In this document: piece by piece, positions 21,502-29,765 of the stretch
Position numbering within the stretch: the first letter of the stretch is position 1
Layout of the letters: the number at the start of each line of letters is the position of its first letter
Origin: Aquamicrobium zhengzhouense
GTDB taxonomy: Bacteria > Pseudomonadota > Alphaproteobacteria > Rhizobiales > Rhizobiaceae
Assembly (NCBI RefSeq): GCF_016124105.1
Contig: NZ_JADGMQ010000003.1
Coordinates: forward strand, 124,001 to 188,000
Length of the DNA: 64,000 nucleotides
Direction: 5' to 3'
Position numbers and translations under genes: made by a program
The notes under the pieces: generated by a model
Told to the model about the DNA's origin: nothing
Seen by the model: only the letters and a program-made list of their open reading frames with translations
Databases searched by the model: none

Positions 21502-22487
21502 CAGTCGCGCTTTCCGGCCAGGCGGCTAATGAAGCCGAGAATGCCCTTGGGCATAAACAGAACGACTACCATCAGCAAAAGGCCGATCCAGAAATACCAA
21601 TATTGCGGGTTGATGCCGGCGAGCTGGTCGCGGGCCACGAGGAAGATGATCGCACCGATGATCGCGCCGTAGAGACGGCCCGTGCCACCGAGAATCAGCA
21701 TGACCACAACGTCCGCCGAGCGGTTGAAGCTCAGAACCTCAAGCGCAACGGTGCTGGTGGTCTGAGCGAGAAGCGCACCAGCCAGACCGGCCATAGCAGC
21801 AGAAATCGTGTAGATGATCTGCTGATGCGACTTATAGGCGGAACCGATCGCCGGCATGCGCGTCGAGTTCTCACGCACACCACGCAATGCGAGGCCGAAC
21901 GACGAGTTCACCAGCCTGCGGCTGAGCAGGAAGCAGACGAACAGGACCGCGAGCGAATAGCCGTAGGCCGTATATCCCCACAGGTCGAAGCGGAAATAAT
22001 TGAAGATTGGCCATGTGCGGGGCACTCGCAGGCCGTCGGCGCCGCCGGTGAGCCAGCCAAGGCTGTTGGCGAGCTCGAGCGTCAGGAAGCCGAGACCCAG
22101 CGTGATCATCAGCAGTGCAAGGTGCTGCACCCGCACGATGATGAAGCTGGCGACGAAGCCGATGAAGCCGGCGAATGCGCCTGCAATCAGAAGCCCCGTC
22201 AGAGGCTCGCCCCAGCCGTTCTTGCCCAGCAGGGCCGCGCAGTAGGCGCCCAGACCGAAGAACATGGCGTGGCCCAGCGTGATGATGCCCGCATAGCCGA
22301 GGATCAGGTCCACCGAGAGCGCGAACAGAGCTGCAATCGCAATTTGGTTCGCCAACGGCAGATAGGTCGGGAACAGGACGAATGGCAGCAGCAGCAGGGG
22401 CCAGAAAATGATCTCGGGCAGAGACCAACGGCTCTGGCGGCGAAGCCAATCGCGTGCAGTTGCCTGTGTAAGTGTTGAATTAGTCAT
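21501..22487 (-). CDS. LivM-type permease of a branched-chain-type ABC importer
   Basis: A 328-residue inner-membrane protein with about nine hydrophobic helices. The landmark ALSVDLILGYAGIITLGHAMFF-type segment (LGYAGIITLGHAMFFGLGAY) and the late NRSADVVVMLILGGTGRLYG are characteristic of LivM. It is third in the operon, 7 bases after the livH-type gene. It forms the translocation pore with LivH. Confidence 0.9.
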   Translation of the reverse strand: MTNSTLTQATARDWLRRQSRWSLPEIIFWPLLLLPFVLFPTYLPLANQIAIAALFALSVDLILGYAGIITLGHAMFFGLGAYCAALLGKNGWGEPLTGLLIAGAFAGFIGFVASFIIVRVQHLALLMITLGLGFLTLELANSLGWLTGGADGLRVPRTWPIFNYFRFDLWGYTAYGYSLAVLFVCFLLSRRLVNSSFGLALRGVRENSTRMPAIGSAYKSHQQIIYTISAAMAGLAGALLAQTTSTVALEVLSFNRSADVVVMLILGGTGRLYGAIIGAIIFLVARDQLAGINPQYWYFWIGLLLMVVVLFMPKGILGFISRLAGKRD

Positions 22488-22494
22488 GTCCGGG

Positions 22495-23355
22495 TCACCG
22501 CTTTCCGAACAGGCCGAGCGGGCGGACGAAAAGGATCGCCACCAGCAGCAGATAGATCAGGAACGAGCCGATCTCCGGCCAGAAATATTTTCCAGCGACG
22601 TCGCCAATGCCAAGGAGCGCTGCACCTACAAACGAGCCGGTGATCGATCCGAGACCGCCAACAGAGACGACGATCAAGACATAGACGAGGAAGTGGAAGC
22701 CAAATGAGGGGTCGAGACCGACGATCTCGACAGCGAGTGCTCCACCGAGACCGGCAAGGCCGCTGCCGAGCGCGAAGGTGATGCCAAAGATCTTTTCGAC
22801 ATCGAGGCCAAGCCCCTTGGCCGCGCGCTGATTGTCGACAGCCGCGCGGATCTGTGCCCCAAGACGCGTGCGCTCGAGCCCGAAGACCAGAACAGCTGTG
22901 ACGACGAGGGCCACTGCAATGAGGAAGATCCGATAGACGCCGAATCGCATCCCGAACAGTTCGACCGACCCACGAAGCCAATCCGGCAGAATCAGAACCT
23001 GCTGTACCGTTCCGAATAGATAGGTCGCTACGGATGAGGCGACAAACACCACACCGATCGTGAAGAGAACCTGGTTCAGCTCCGCCGCGCCATAGAGGCG
23101 CCGGAAAAGCAACCTTTCAAACAGCACGCTGACAATTGCAGCGGCAAGAAAGGCGGCGGGAAGAGCCAGAAGAAAAGGGAAACCGAGTTGGCGCATGACC
23201 GTGACGGCGACGTAGCCGCCCAGCATGCCAAAAGCCCCATGGGCGAGGTTGATGAAATTCATCAGGCCCAGGGTCACCGAAAGCCCCACTGACAGGACGA
23301 ACAGAAGCATCCCGAAAGCAAAGCCGTCGAACAGAACTATGATCAAACTGCTCAT
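22495..23355 (-). CDS. LivH-type permease of a branched-chain-type ABC importer
   Basis: A 286-residue inner-membrane protein. The N-terminal LGLMNFINLAHGAFGMLGGY and the later ALGSGLAGLGGALAVEI segment are the usual LivH marks, with about eight helices. It follows the binding-protein gene after a 118-base gap that contains a stable hairpin. It forms the pore with LivM. Confidence 0.9.
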   Translation of the reverse strand: MSSLIIVLFDGFAFGMLLFVLSVGLSVTLGLMNFINLAHGAFGMLGGYVAVTVMRQLGFPFLLALPAAFLAAAIVSVLFERLLFRRLYGAAELNQVLFTIGVVFVASSVATYLFGTVQQVLILPDWLRGSVELFGMRFGVYRIFLIAVALVVTAVLVFGLERTRLGAQIRAAVDNQRAAKGLGLDVEKIFGITFALGSGLAGLGGALAVEIVGLDPSFGFHFLVYVLIVVSVGGLGSITGSFVGAALLGIGDVAGKYFWPEIGSFLIYLLLVAILFVRPLGLFGKR

Positions 23356-23396
23356 GTCGACCCGTTAGCGCGTCTTGTTTTCGCGGCGTTTGATTG

Positions 23397-23432
23397 CCGA
23401 GGTCCGGAAAGACATACCTTCCCGGACCTCGG
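23397..23432 (-). repeat. Intercistronic hairpin between binding protein and permease genes
   Basis: CCGAGGTCCGG pairs perfectly with CCGGACCTCGG (11 bp, 14-base loop). No T-run follows on the - strand, so it is more likely an mRNA-stabilising or processing element than a terminator. It would favour more binding protein than permease, as is usual in such operons. Confidence 0.6.
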
Positions 23433-23473
23433 TGGTTGTAGAAAAACCGGCAGATACGTCTGCCAGCAGCGTA

Positions 23474-24637
23474 TTAGTGAAGCGGGTCCTTAACGTTCGC
23501 GATCTCGTGGATCACGACGTTCTGGAGCTTGCCGTCAACTTCCTGCACTTCGCGGATGTAGACGGTCTGGACCACGTCGCGGGTCTCCGGGTCGATTGAC
23601 ATCGGACCGCGCGGGCTGTCCCAGGACATGCCCTTGGCAGCTTCGAGCAGTGCATCGCCCGAGGCATCACCATTGGTCTTCTTCAGCGCCTCATAGATAA
23701 GGTGCATTCCATCGTAACCGCCGATGGAAAACAGATCAGGCTCGCGGCCGTTGTTGGCAGCGGTGTAGCCCTCGACAAACTCCTTGTTCAGCGGATCGTC
23801 ACGCTCAAGCGTGTAATGGAACGTGGTGATGATGCCGCGAGCGGTTTCGCCCATGCTCTCAAGAGCTTCCGGATGGGTCAGTTCGCCCTGCGCGAAGACC
23901 TGTGTTGCCGGCGGGTTCAGGCCACGATCGGCAAGAGCCTTGCCGATTGCTGCCGGCTGCGCGCCGCCCGGAACGAAGATGTAAACTGCTTCAGGATTGG
24001 CATCCTTGACGCGCTGAACAAAGGCCGAAAAATCCGGATTCGCGACCGGGGTGCGGTCAGAGCCGAGCATCGTGCCGCCTGCTTCGGTGAAGCCTGCAGC
24101 GAACGACTTCTCAGCGTCGTGGCCCGGACCGTAGTCCGATACTAGCGTGTAAGCCTGCTTGACGCCGTTCTCGTGGGCCCACTTGCCGAGCGCATAGTTG
24201 ACCTGCGGGATCGTCACGGACGTGCGGACGATGTAATCCGACTGCTCGGTGACCATCGAGGTCGCAGCATTCATGACGACCATGAGCTTCTGGGCTTCGT
24301 CAGCGACCGGGGCCGCACCGAGTGCCTCAGGCGTAAGTGCGAAGCCAGCGATGATGTCGGCGCCGTCACGAACGACCAGCTCCTGCGCCATGCGCTGGGC
24401 TACGTCAGCAGCAGGGCCGCCGGTGTCCTTCTTGATAAGCTCGATCTTCTTTCCGGCAACGGTGTCGCCGTGCTTTGCAATGTAGAGATCGATACCAGCC
24501 TGCAGCTGGTTAGCCGCGTCAGCGAACGGGCCCGAGTACGGCAGGATCACACCGATCTTCACCGTTTCCTGTGCCAGAGCTGAGGTCGACATGGCGAGTG
24601 CCAGGCCGAGCGCAGCCGTAATGCGATGAGTCAACAT
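23474..24637 (-). CDS. Periplasmic type I substrate-binding protein of the ABC importer
   Basis: A 387-residue protein with a signal peptide (MLTHRITAALGLALAMSTSA, cut near LAQ-ET). The mature N-terminus VKIGVILPYSGPFADAANQL and the later ELIKKDTGG are typical of the leucine/aromatic-binding (peripheral binding protein 6) family. Members of this family in soil alphaproteobacteria bind benzoate- or phenylpropanoid-type acids as well as amino acids. It is the first gene of the operon and lies divergently to a GntR regulator with TGTATACA sites in between. The substrate is inferred from context to be a methoxylated aromatic acid. Confidence 0.85.
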   Translation of the reverse strand: MLTHRITAALGLALAMSTSALAQETVKIGVILPYSGPFADAANQLQAGIDLYIAKHGDTVAGKKIELIKKDTGGPAADVAQRMAQELVVRDGADIIAGFALTPEALGAAPVADEAQKLMVVMNAATSMVTEQSDYIVRTSVTIPQVNYALGKWAHENGVKQAYTLVSDYGPGHDAEKSFAAGFTEAGGTMLGSDRTPVANPDFSAFVQRVKDANPEAVYIFVPGGAQPAAIGKALADRGLNPPATQVFAQGELTHPEALESMGETARGIITTFHYTLERDDPLNKEFVEGYTAANNGREPDLFSIGGYDGMHLIYEALKKTNGDASGDALLEAAKGMSWDSPRGPMSIDPETRDVVQTVYIREVQEVDGKLQNVVIHEIANVKDPLH

Positions 24638-24702
24638 TCAAGACCTCCCTAGGTTGTTGAACTGCAGACGATCCAATGCCCCCGTCTGCTCTCAGTACCG
24701 AC

Positions 24703-24710
24703 TGTATACA
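24703..24710. promoter_or_regulatory. Putative GntR operator
   Basis: TGTATACA palindrome, 66 bases upstream of the binding-protein start, placed to control the importer operon. Confidence 0.5.
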
Positions 24711-24846
24711 CGGTTCATTTTCCCGCCAAGAGGGGGGAGGCTGAAATTTAATGAGTAACGTAACGGAACCCTGTGGGGAACTATGTGGGACCATCAGTAC
24801 ACAGGACGCATTTCCATCCTATCTAAAGCGGATCGAGCGTATTTCT

Positions 24847-24858
24847 TGTGTATACACA
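24847..24858. promoter_or_regulatory. Putative GntR operator
   Basis: A perfect 12-base palindrome TGTGTATACACA that contains the TATAC core of the other sites, 89 bases upstream of the GntR start. Confidence 0.55.
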
Positions 24859-24947
24859 TTAGCTTAGGCTGCTGGGTGTCGCAGGTGGTGTCAAGCCTGA
24901 TCGGGCGTATATAGTCGGTCAACTGAAAAGGGAGGATTTCAGTCGGC

Positions 24948-25682
24948 ATGAAGCAGAGTTCGACTCGAACGCATGCGATTCGTGTGGCTATCGAATTGCG
25001 TAAGCGCATCCTGAGTGGGGAGTTCGAAGGCGGAGCGCGTCTTTTTGAGGTTGCCCTTGCAGAATCGATGCACGTGTCGCGCACCCCAGTGCGCGAAGCA
25101 ATGTTCAGGCTGGCGGAGGAGGGGTTGCTAGTTCGCGGCAGCAGTGGCGGCTTCTTGGTCCGTACCTTCAGTCTTGATGATGTGGCCGACGCGCTTGAAT
25201 TGCGAGGAGTTCTTGAAGGAACAGCAGCTCGGTTGGCTGCAGAGCGGGGAGTATCGGCAAGGGAGTTGCGCCAGATAAGTGCAACCCTTGAAGAAATGGA
25301 TGCGTGTTTCGCCATTTCTCCTGAGGACGTTGATTTCGACGCATATTGCGATCTGAACGCCAGGTTTCACTCAGAGCTGGCAGTTCTTTCTGGCAGCCAA
25401 GTATTAGAGCGGGAAATCGAGCGCGTGACGCGTTTGCCGTTTGCGTCACCCTCCGCCTTTCTTCCCACTAATGCAGATGTCCCGGCGTTTCGCCTGTCGC
25501 TGGGTCCGGCCCAAGATCAACATCGTGAAATCATCCTGGCGATCACGGAGCGGGAGGGCGCAAGGGCCGAGGCGATTGCACGTGAGCATGCCCGGATTCC
25601 TCGCCGAAATTTGCATTTCCTGCTTTCCGAAAGAGCCGATTTGGCAGCCCGAACTCCAGAGCTGGCATTAATCGTGACGTGA
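24948..25682 (+). CDS. GntR-family regulator (FadR/FCD type), copy 1
   Basis: A 244-residue regulator with GGAGG upstream. An N-terminal winged helix (residues about 8-75; HVSRTPVREAMFRLAEEGLL) is followed by an all-helical FCD effector domain with the metal-ligand pattern DLNARFHSEL, QHREII and EHARI. It is the same length as the second GntR at 27,401 and clearly paralogous along the whole chain (ELRGVLEGTAARLAAERGV vs EIRGVLEGTAARLAAERGV). It lies between the importer operon and the demethylase gene and most likely represses both until an aromatic ligand binds. VanR, which controls vanillate demethylation elsewhere, is of this class. Confidence 0.85.
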   Translation: MKQSSTRTHAIRVAIELRKRILSGEFEGGARLFEVALAESMHVSRTPVREAMFRLAEEGLLVRGSSGGFLVRTFSLDDVADALELRGVLEGTAARLAAERGVSARELRQISATLEEMDACFAISPEDVDFDAYCDLNARFHSELAVLSGSQVLEREIERVTRLPFASPSAFLPTNADVPAFRLSLGPAQDQHREIILAITEREGARAEAIAREHARIPRRNLHFLLSERADLAARTPELALIVT

Positions 25683-25892
25683 CGGATGGCAGCGGCTCAC
25701 GCTGTACACAGTTTTTCATAGATTCGCCTCTTCCGAAGCTTCTGCAAGGAAAATCAAACTGTTCAGACGGTTTGGTGAGTGCAGGATATTACGGTCTCAG
25801 GCCCGTCGTAGGGGCGTTGCGCTGTTAAAAATAAGCGGTTCGACCTTGTCCGCTTCAAAACCGCCTTGCAATTCTCACACGTGCGATACAGT

Positions 25893-25902
25893 ATGTATAC
25901 AT
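25893..25902. promoter_or_regulatory. Putative GntR operator before the demethylase gene
   Basis: ATGTATACAT, a perfect palindrome with the same TGTATACA core as the sites at 24,703 and 24,847. It is 26 bases upstream of the GTG start and next to the ribosome site, a place where a bound repressor would block initiation. Confidence 0.6.
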
Positions 25903-25927
25903 CTTCACATCAAACGGAGGACAAAGA

Positions 25928-27328
25928 GTGTCGGTTACTAGCCTAGAAGCCCTTCTGCAGGAGAAGGGTAACGCCGTTGACCTGCTGCGCAACTCGCGCA
26001 TCGGTGCTTACGTTTACCCCGTCGTCGCGCCGGAATTCTCCAACTGGCGCACCGAGCAGTGGGCATGGCGCAACACTGCTGTGCTTTTCGATCAGTCGCA
26101 CCACATGGACGAACTGATCGTTGAGGGCCCGCAGGCTGAGGAATTCCTCGCCTACCACGGCATCAACGCTTTCCACAATTTCGACCTGAACCGTGCAAAG
26201 CACTACGTTCCCGTCACCCCGGCTGGTCACGTCATCGGCGACCACATCATCTTCCGTGAGCGTCAGGACAAGTTCGTCCTCGTCGGCCGCGCACCGACCT
26301 CGAACTGGCTCCTGTTCGCTGCCGCTTATGGCAAGTGGAACGTCCGCATCAAGCACGATCCGCGTTCGCCATCGCGTCCGGAAGGTGAGCGCGTCCTTCG
26401 CACGCACTACCGCTTCCAGATCCAGGGCCCTGAGGCCAACAAGATCTTTGAAAAGATGAACCGTGGTCCGATTCCGGACATCAAGTTCTTCCACGTCGAC
26501 TGGATCAACATCGGTTCCAAGCGCGTTCAGGCTCTGCGCCACGGCATGTCGGGCGCTCCGGGTCTCGAAATCTGGGGTCCGTACGAAGACAAGTCCTACA
26601 TCCTGGCAGAAATCATGCAGGCTGCTAAGGACGCTGGCGTCGATCTGGTTCGTTGCGGCTCGCGCGCTTACTCGACCAACACCCTCGAGTCGGGCTGGAT
26701 TCCGTCCCCGCTTCCGGGCATCTACACCGGCGACGGCATGGTCAAGGCGTTCCGCGAATGGTCGGGCATCGAGTCCTACGAAGCTTCGGGCACCATCGGC
26801 GGTTCGTTCGTCTCCGAGAACATCGAAGACTACTACGTCAACCCGTTTGAGCTGGGTTACGACTTCTACATCGGTTGGAAGAAGGATGACTTCATCGGTA
26901 AGGAAGCCCTTACTGCAATGAAGGGCCAGAAGAACCGCAAGAAGGTCACCCTCGAGTGGAACCGTGAGGACGTCCTCAAGGTGATCGGTTCGGCATTCGA
27001 GCAGGGCACCCCGTACAAGTGGATCGACTTCCCGCAGCCGAACTATGCATCGTCGTCCGCTGACATGGTCATGCACAACGACAAGATGGTCGGTATGTCG
27101 ATGTTCAACGGCTACTCGTTCAACGAGCGTTGCCTGCTGTCGCTGGCAGTCGTCGACTCCGACGTTCAGATCGGTGACGTTCTCACCCTCAAGTGGGGCG
27201 AGCCGGAGCCGACCCAGAAGACCTCGACCGAGACCCACAAGCAGGCAGAGATCCGCGTCCGCGTGTCGCCGACTCCTTATGCCGCTGAGGCTCGTGAAAA
27301 CTACGCCGACAGCTGGCGTTCCAAGTAG
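25928..27328 (+). CDS. LigM-like tetrahydrofolate-dependent aryl O-demethylase
   Basis: A 466-residue protein; the GTG start has GGAGG seven bases upstream. It belongs to the GcvT/aminomethyltransferase superfamily and is strikingly like LigM of Sphingobium SYK-6, which moves the methyl group of vanillate or 3-O-methylgallate to tetrahydrofolate. Shared blocks include RNSxIGAYVYPVVAPEFSNW, RTEQWAWRN, YVPVTPxGHVIGD, GAPGLEIWGPYE and SNTLESGWIPSPLP-like segments. Tyr28, Tyr30, Arg121 and Tyr248 fall where LigM has Tyr29, Tyr31, Arg122 and its catalytic Tyr247. It is flanked by two paralogous GntR genes. The exact substrate is unknown, and a methylated non-aromatic compound is possible. Confidence 0.85.
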   Translation: MSVTSLEALLQEKGNAVDLLRNSRIGAYVYPVVAPEFSNWRTEQWAWRNTAVLFDQSHHMDELIVEGPQAEEFLAYHGINAFHNFDLNRAKHYVPVTPAGHVIGDHIIFRERQDKFVLVGRAPTSNWLLFAAAYGKWNVRIKHDPRSPSRPEGERVLRTHYRFQIQGPEANKIFEKMNRGPIPDIKFFHVDWINIGSKRVQALRHGMSGAPGLEIWGPYEDKSYILAEIMQAAKDAGVDLVRCGSRAYSTNTLESGWIPSPLPGIYTGDGMVKAFREWSGIESYEASGTIGGSFVSENIEDYYVNPFELGYDFYIGWKKDDFIGKEALTAMKGQKNRKKVTLEWNREDVLKVIGSAFEQGTPYKWIDFPQPNYASSSADMVMHNDKMVGMSMFNGYSFNERCLLSLAVVDSDVQIGDVLTLKWGEPEPTQKTSTETHKQAEIRVRVSPTPYAAEARENYADSWRSK

Positions 27329-27332
27329 TAAA

Positions 27333-27349
27333 ATACGGAACTTCCGTAT
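27333..27349. promoter_or_regulatory. 17-base perfect inverted repeat, candidate operator
   Basis: ATACGGAA-C-TTCCGTAT lies 4 bases after the demethylase stop and 52 bases before the second GntR start. It does not share the TGTATACA core, so it may serve a different regulator or autoregulation of the second GntR. It also adds to RNA structure just before the terminator. Confidence 0.45.
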
Positions 27350-27350
27350 C

Positions 27351-27380
27351 GTGGCGGCCAGAGATGGCCGCCACTTCTTT
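27351..27380 (+). terminator. Terminator after the demethylase gene
   Basis: GTGGCGGCC pairs with GGCCGCCAC (9 bp, 6-base loop) and is followed by TTCTTTCCTC. The next gene begins 21 bases later, so partial read-through is likely. Confidence 0.7.
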
Positions 27381-27400
27381 CCTCTTGTGCGGCCAGGGAA

Positions 27401-28135
27401 ATGAACGAGCGTAAGGAAACGTCCCAGACGCTGAAGGCCCTTATGGGCATCCGCAATCTGGTGATCGGTGGCGAAATTGCACGTGGCGAACGCCTCTCCG
27501 AAGTCCCGCTTTCCGAACGGCTTGGAATTTCACGCACACCGATCCGCGCTGCCCTTGCGCGACTTGAGCAGGAAGGCCTGCTAGAAAGAATTCCCTCCGG
27601 CGGTTTTCTCGCGCGGGGATTTTCTACCGACGAAGTCATCGATTCGATCGAGATACGTGGCGTCCTGGAGGGGACGGCTGCTCGTCTTGCCGCAGAGCGC
27701 GGTGTCGAACCACGTAAGCTGATTGAAATCAGTAAGGTCGTGGAGGCGCTTGACGAGATTATGTGCGATGACCCTCGCGAGATGAACTTCGAGCGCTATG
27801 TTGAACTGAACGCCGAGTTCCACCGGCTGCTTTCGATGCTCGCGGGTAGCGAAACACTAAGGCGTGAAATCGAGCGCGCAACAAGCCTGCCGTTCGCATC
27901 TCCAAGCGCTTTTCTGGAGTCGGAGGAAGCTATTATCGTCTTCCGGCGATCGTTGATTGGCGGACAGGAGCAGCACAGAGCGGTGGTCCAGGCCATTGAA
28001 ATGCGCGAAGGCGCGCGGGCAGAAGCCATCGCACGCGAGCACGCTCGCCTTGCCCGCCAAAATCTCGAATACGTCCTCAACACCGACAAAAGCCTGCTCA
28101 CCCGGATACCGGCGCTGACGCTTGTCGTCACTTGA
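27401..28135 (+). CDS. GntR-family regulator (FadR/FCD type), copy 2
   Basis: A 244-residue paralogue of the regulator at 24,948. The winged helix has GISRTPIRAALARLEQEGLL; the FCD domain has ELNAEFHRLL, QHRAVV and EHARLA as metal-ligand segments. The two proteins share length, domain boundaries and the same C-terminal ending (PALTLVVT vs PELALIVT), which points to local duplication. It follows the demethylase gene behind a terminator and ends facing metC. It may respond to another ligand or act on the same boxes. Confidence 0.85.
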   Translation: MNERKETSQTLKALMGIRNLVIGGEIARGERLSEVPLSERLGISRTPIRAALARLEQEGLLERIPSGGFLARGFSTDEVIDSIEIRGVLEGTAARLAAERGVEPRKLIEISKVVEALDEIMCDDPREMNFERYVELNAEFHRLLSMLAGSETLRREIERATSLPFASPSAFLESEEAIIVFRRSLIGGQEQHRAVVQAIEMREGARAEAIAREHARLARQNLEYVLNTDKSLLTRIPALTLVVT

Positions 28136-28161
28136 CCGGAGTTTTCCGGCGCGGAGAAGCG

Positions 28162-28184
28162 GCACTGCTGACCATTAGCAGTGC
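28162..28184. terminator. Hairpin between convergent genes
   Basis: GCACTGCT pairs with AGCAGTGC across a 7-base loop between the second GntR stop and the metC stop. There is no T-run on either side; it is likely a weak bidirectional terminator. Confidence 0.5.
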
Positions 28185-28198
28185 ACGGATCTTCACGA

Positions 28199-29371
28199 TT
28201 ATGCGTTCGCTACGGCCTGAAGGGCGTTCGTGAGGTCGCGTTTGATATCCTCCGCATCCTCAAGGCCGATCTGAAGGCGGATAACCGGTCCGGCATAGCT
28301 CCGGCGTGCCACCGTACGATCGCCAAGCCAAACATGGACGGCAAGGCTTTCATAGCCACCCCAGGAATATCCAAGTCCGAACAGCTTCAATGCGTTCAGA
28401 AACGCATGAGCTTCCTTTTCACCGCCACCATTCAAGACAATCGAGAAAATGCCGCTCGAACCGCTGAAGTCGCGTTTCCACAGCGCGTGGCTCGCGAAGC
28501 TTTCGAGGGCAGGGTGTAAAACCTGCGCGACCCCAGACTGTGCTTTAAGCCAGCGTGCAATCTCCAGGGCATTCTTCTCGTGCCGCTCGAGGCGCACGCC
28601 CATTGTGCGAAGTCCTCGAAGGACCTGGTAAACATCATCCGGAGCTGCACAGCAGCCCATGGTTATGTGTGTCTCATGCAGCTGTTCCCAGCAGCGCTCG
28701 TTTGCAGAAACGGTGCCGAGAAGGATATCGGAGTGCCCGGAAGGGTATTTTGTTGCCGCGTGGATCGAAATATCGACGCCATGCTCCAGCGGGCGGAAAT
28801 AGAGCGGCGTTGCCCAGGTGTTGTCCATCATCACCACGGCGCCGCGAGCACGCGCGGCGGCGGCAATAGCCGGAATGTCCTGCATTTCGAAAGTGTTTGA
28901 GCCGGGCGATTCTGTAAACACGACCTTCGTGTTCTCTTTCATCACCGATGTGATCCCGGCTCCGATGGCTGGATCGTAATACTCGACCTCCACGCCGAGT
29001 CGTTTCAGCATCGTATCGGCAAAATGGCGGGTCGGATGATACACGGAGTCGACAATAAGGACGTGGTCGTCGGCCGATAGGAATGCGAGCAGCGGGATCG
29101 TTACGGCTGCAAGACCAGAGGGTACGATGATCGTGCCGGCAGAACCTTCCAACGTGTCGACTGCAGCGGCCAGTGCATCCGTCGTCGGGGTCCCGCGCGT
29201 CCCATAAGTGTACTTCTGGTTCCGCGTTGCCATCGTTTCGGCATCCGGGAAGAGCACGGTAGATGCGTGGACGACCGGCGGATTCACAAAGCCATAATAG
29301 TCGTGGGGATTGTTGCCGATATGCGCGAGCAGGGTATTCGTGCCCTGATTGTCCTGACCTGAATTGCTCAT
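28199..29371 (-). CDS. metC: Cystathionine beta-lyase (MetC-type PLP enzyme)
   Basis: A 390-residue protein of the Cys/Met-metabolism PLP family, which cleaves cystathionine to homocysteine. Landmarks are YTYGTRGTPTTDAL, SGLAAVTIPLLAFL, FTESPGSNTFEMQD, VMMDNTWATPLYF and the lysine of HAATKYPSGHSD, which would carry PLP. The C-terminal IRLQIGLEDAEDIKRDL is typical. It converges on the second GntR gene and diverges from aapJ. Gamma-synthase or sulfhydrylase activity is possible, but MetC fits best. Homocysteine is the methyl acceptor from 5-methyl-THF, which the demethylase would produce. Confidence 0.85.
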   Translation of the reverse strand: MSNSGQDNQGTNTLLAHIGNNPHDYYGFVNPPVVHASTVLFPDAETMATRNQKYTYGTRGTPTTDALAAAVDTLEGSAGTIIVPSGLAAVTIPLLAFLSADDHVLIVDSVYHPTRHFADTMLKRLGVEVEYYDPAIGAGITSVMKENTKVVFTESPGSNTFEMQDIPAIAAAARARGAVVMMDNTWATPLYFRPLEHGVDISIHAATKYPSGHSDILLGTVSANERCWEQLHETHITMGCCAAPDDVYQVLRGLRTMGVRLERHEKNALEIARWLKAQSGVAQVLHPALESFASHALWKRDFSGSSGIFSIVLNGGGEKEAHAFLNALKLFGLGYSWGGYESLAVHVWLGDRTVARRSYAGPVIRLQIGLEDAEDIKRDLTNALQAVANA

Positions 29372-29765
29372 GTGACCTCGATCCGTTTCAGTCGAGGGAT
29401 ATCGGCTGGGAAGCGCTTCTGCAACTGCGTGCGCGGTTCATCAGTGACCGCACAATAATCAGATTGTCGAAGATGTCGGACCGGCATTGCCTGGTGATGA
29501 TGAAAACGGAGATAATCTTCACTGCAGACAGTTCAATCAAAACGATAATTTGTTCAGTATCCGATGCCCTTCGGGCAATTTCCGGCCTACTTTCATTCTC
29601 TCTTGACCGACGCTCAATAATCCCTTTCGATGGTTGACGTAGTGGGAGACGGAAAGACGGGACTGCCGCACTTGGGCGACCTGACAGTTGACAGGGCAGC
29701 TTCTCCTTCCGCAGGAACCGAATGGGGCAAAGCACCCCCCGATAAGAAGAAAAGGGTACGTGGGC
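29372..29765. promoter_or_regulatory. Divergent region between metC and aapJ
   Basis: No gene is seen in 394 bases. A small hairpin TGCCC-TTC-GGGCA lies at 29565-29577. Promoters for metC (leftward) and the aap operon (rightward) must lie here. I see no clear SAM-riboswitch pattern. Confidence 0.5.

Larger units (their letters stand above)
24638..24947. promoter_or_regulatory. Divergent control region of the importer operon and GntR gene
   Basis: These 310 bases without a gene separate two divergent starts. They carry two palindromic TGTATACA-type boxes (24703-24710 and 24847-24858), the expected kind of FCD-GntR operator. Promoter boxes could not be assigned with confidence. Confidence 0.6.

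Noticed and set aside
25943-27238. 431-codon open frame on the - strand opposite the LigM-like gene
   Set aside because: It is mirror coding from a strongly codon-biased gene; the + strand product is clearly a real enzyme.
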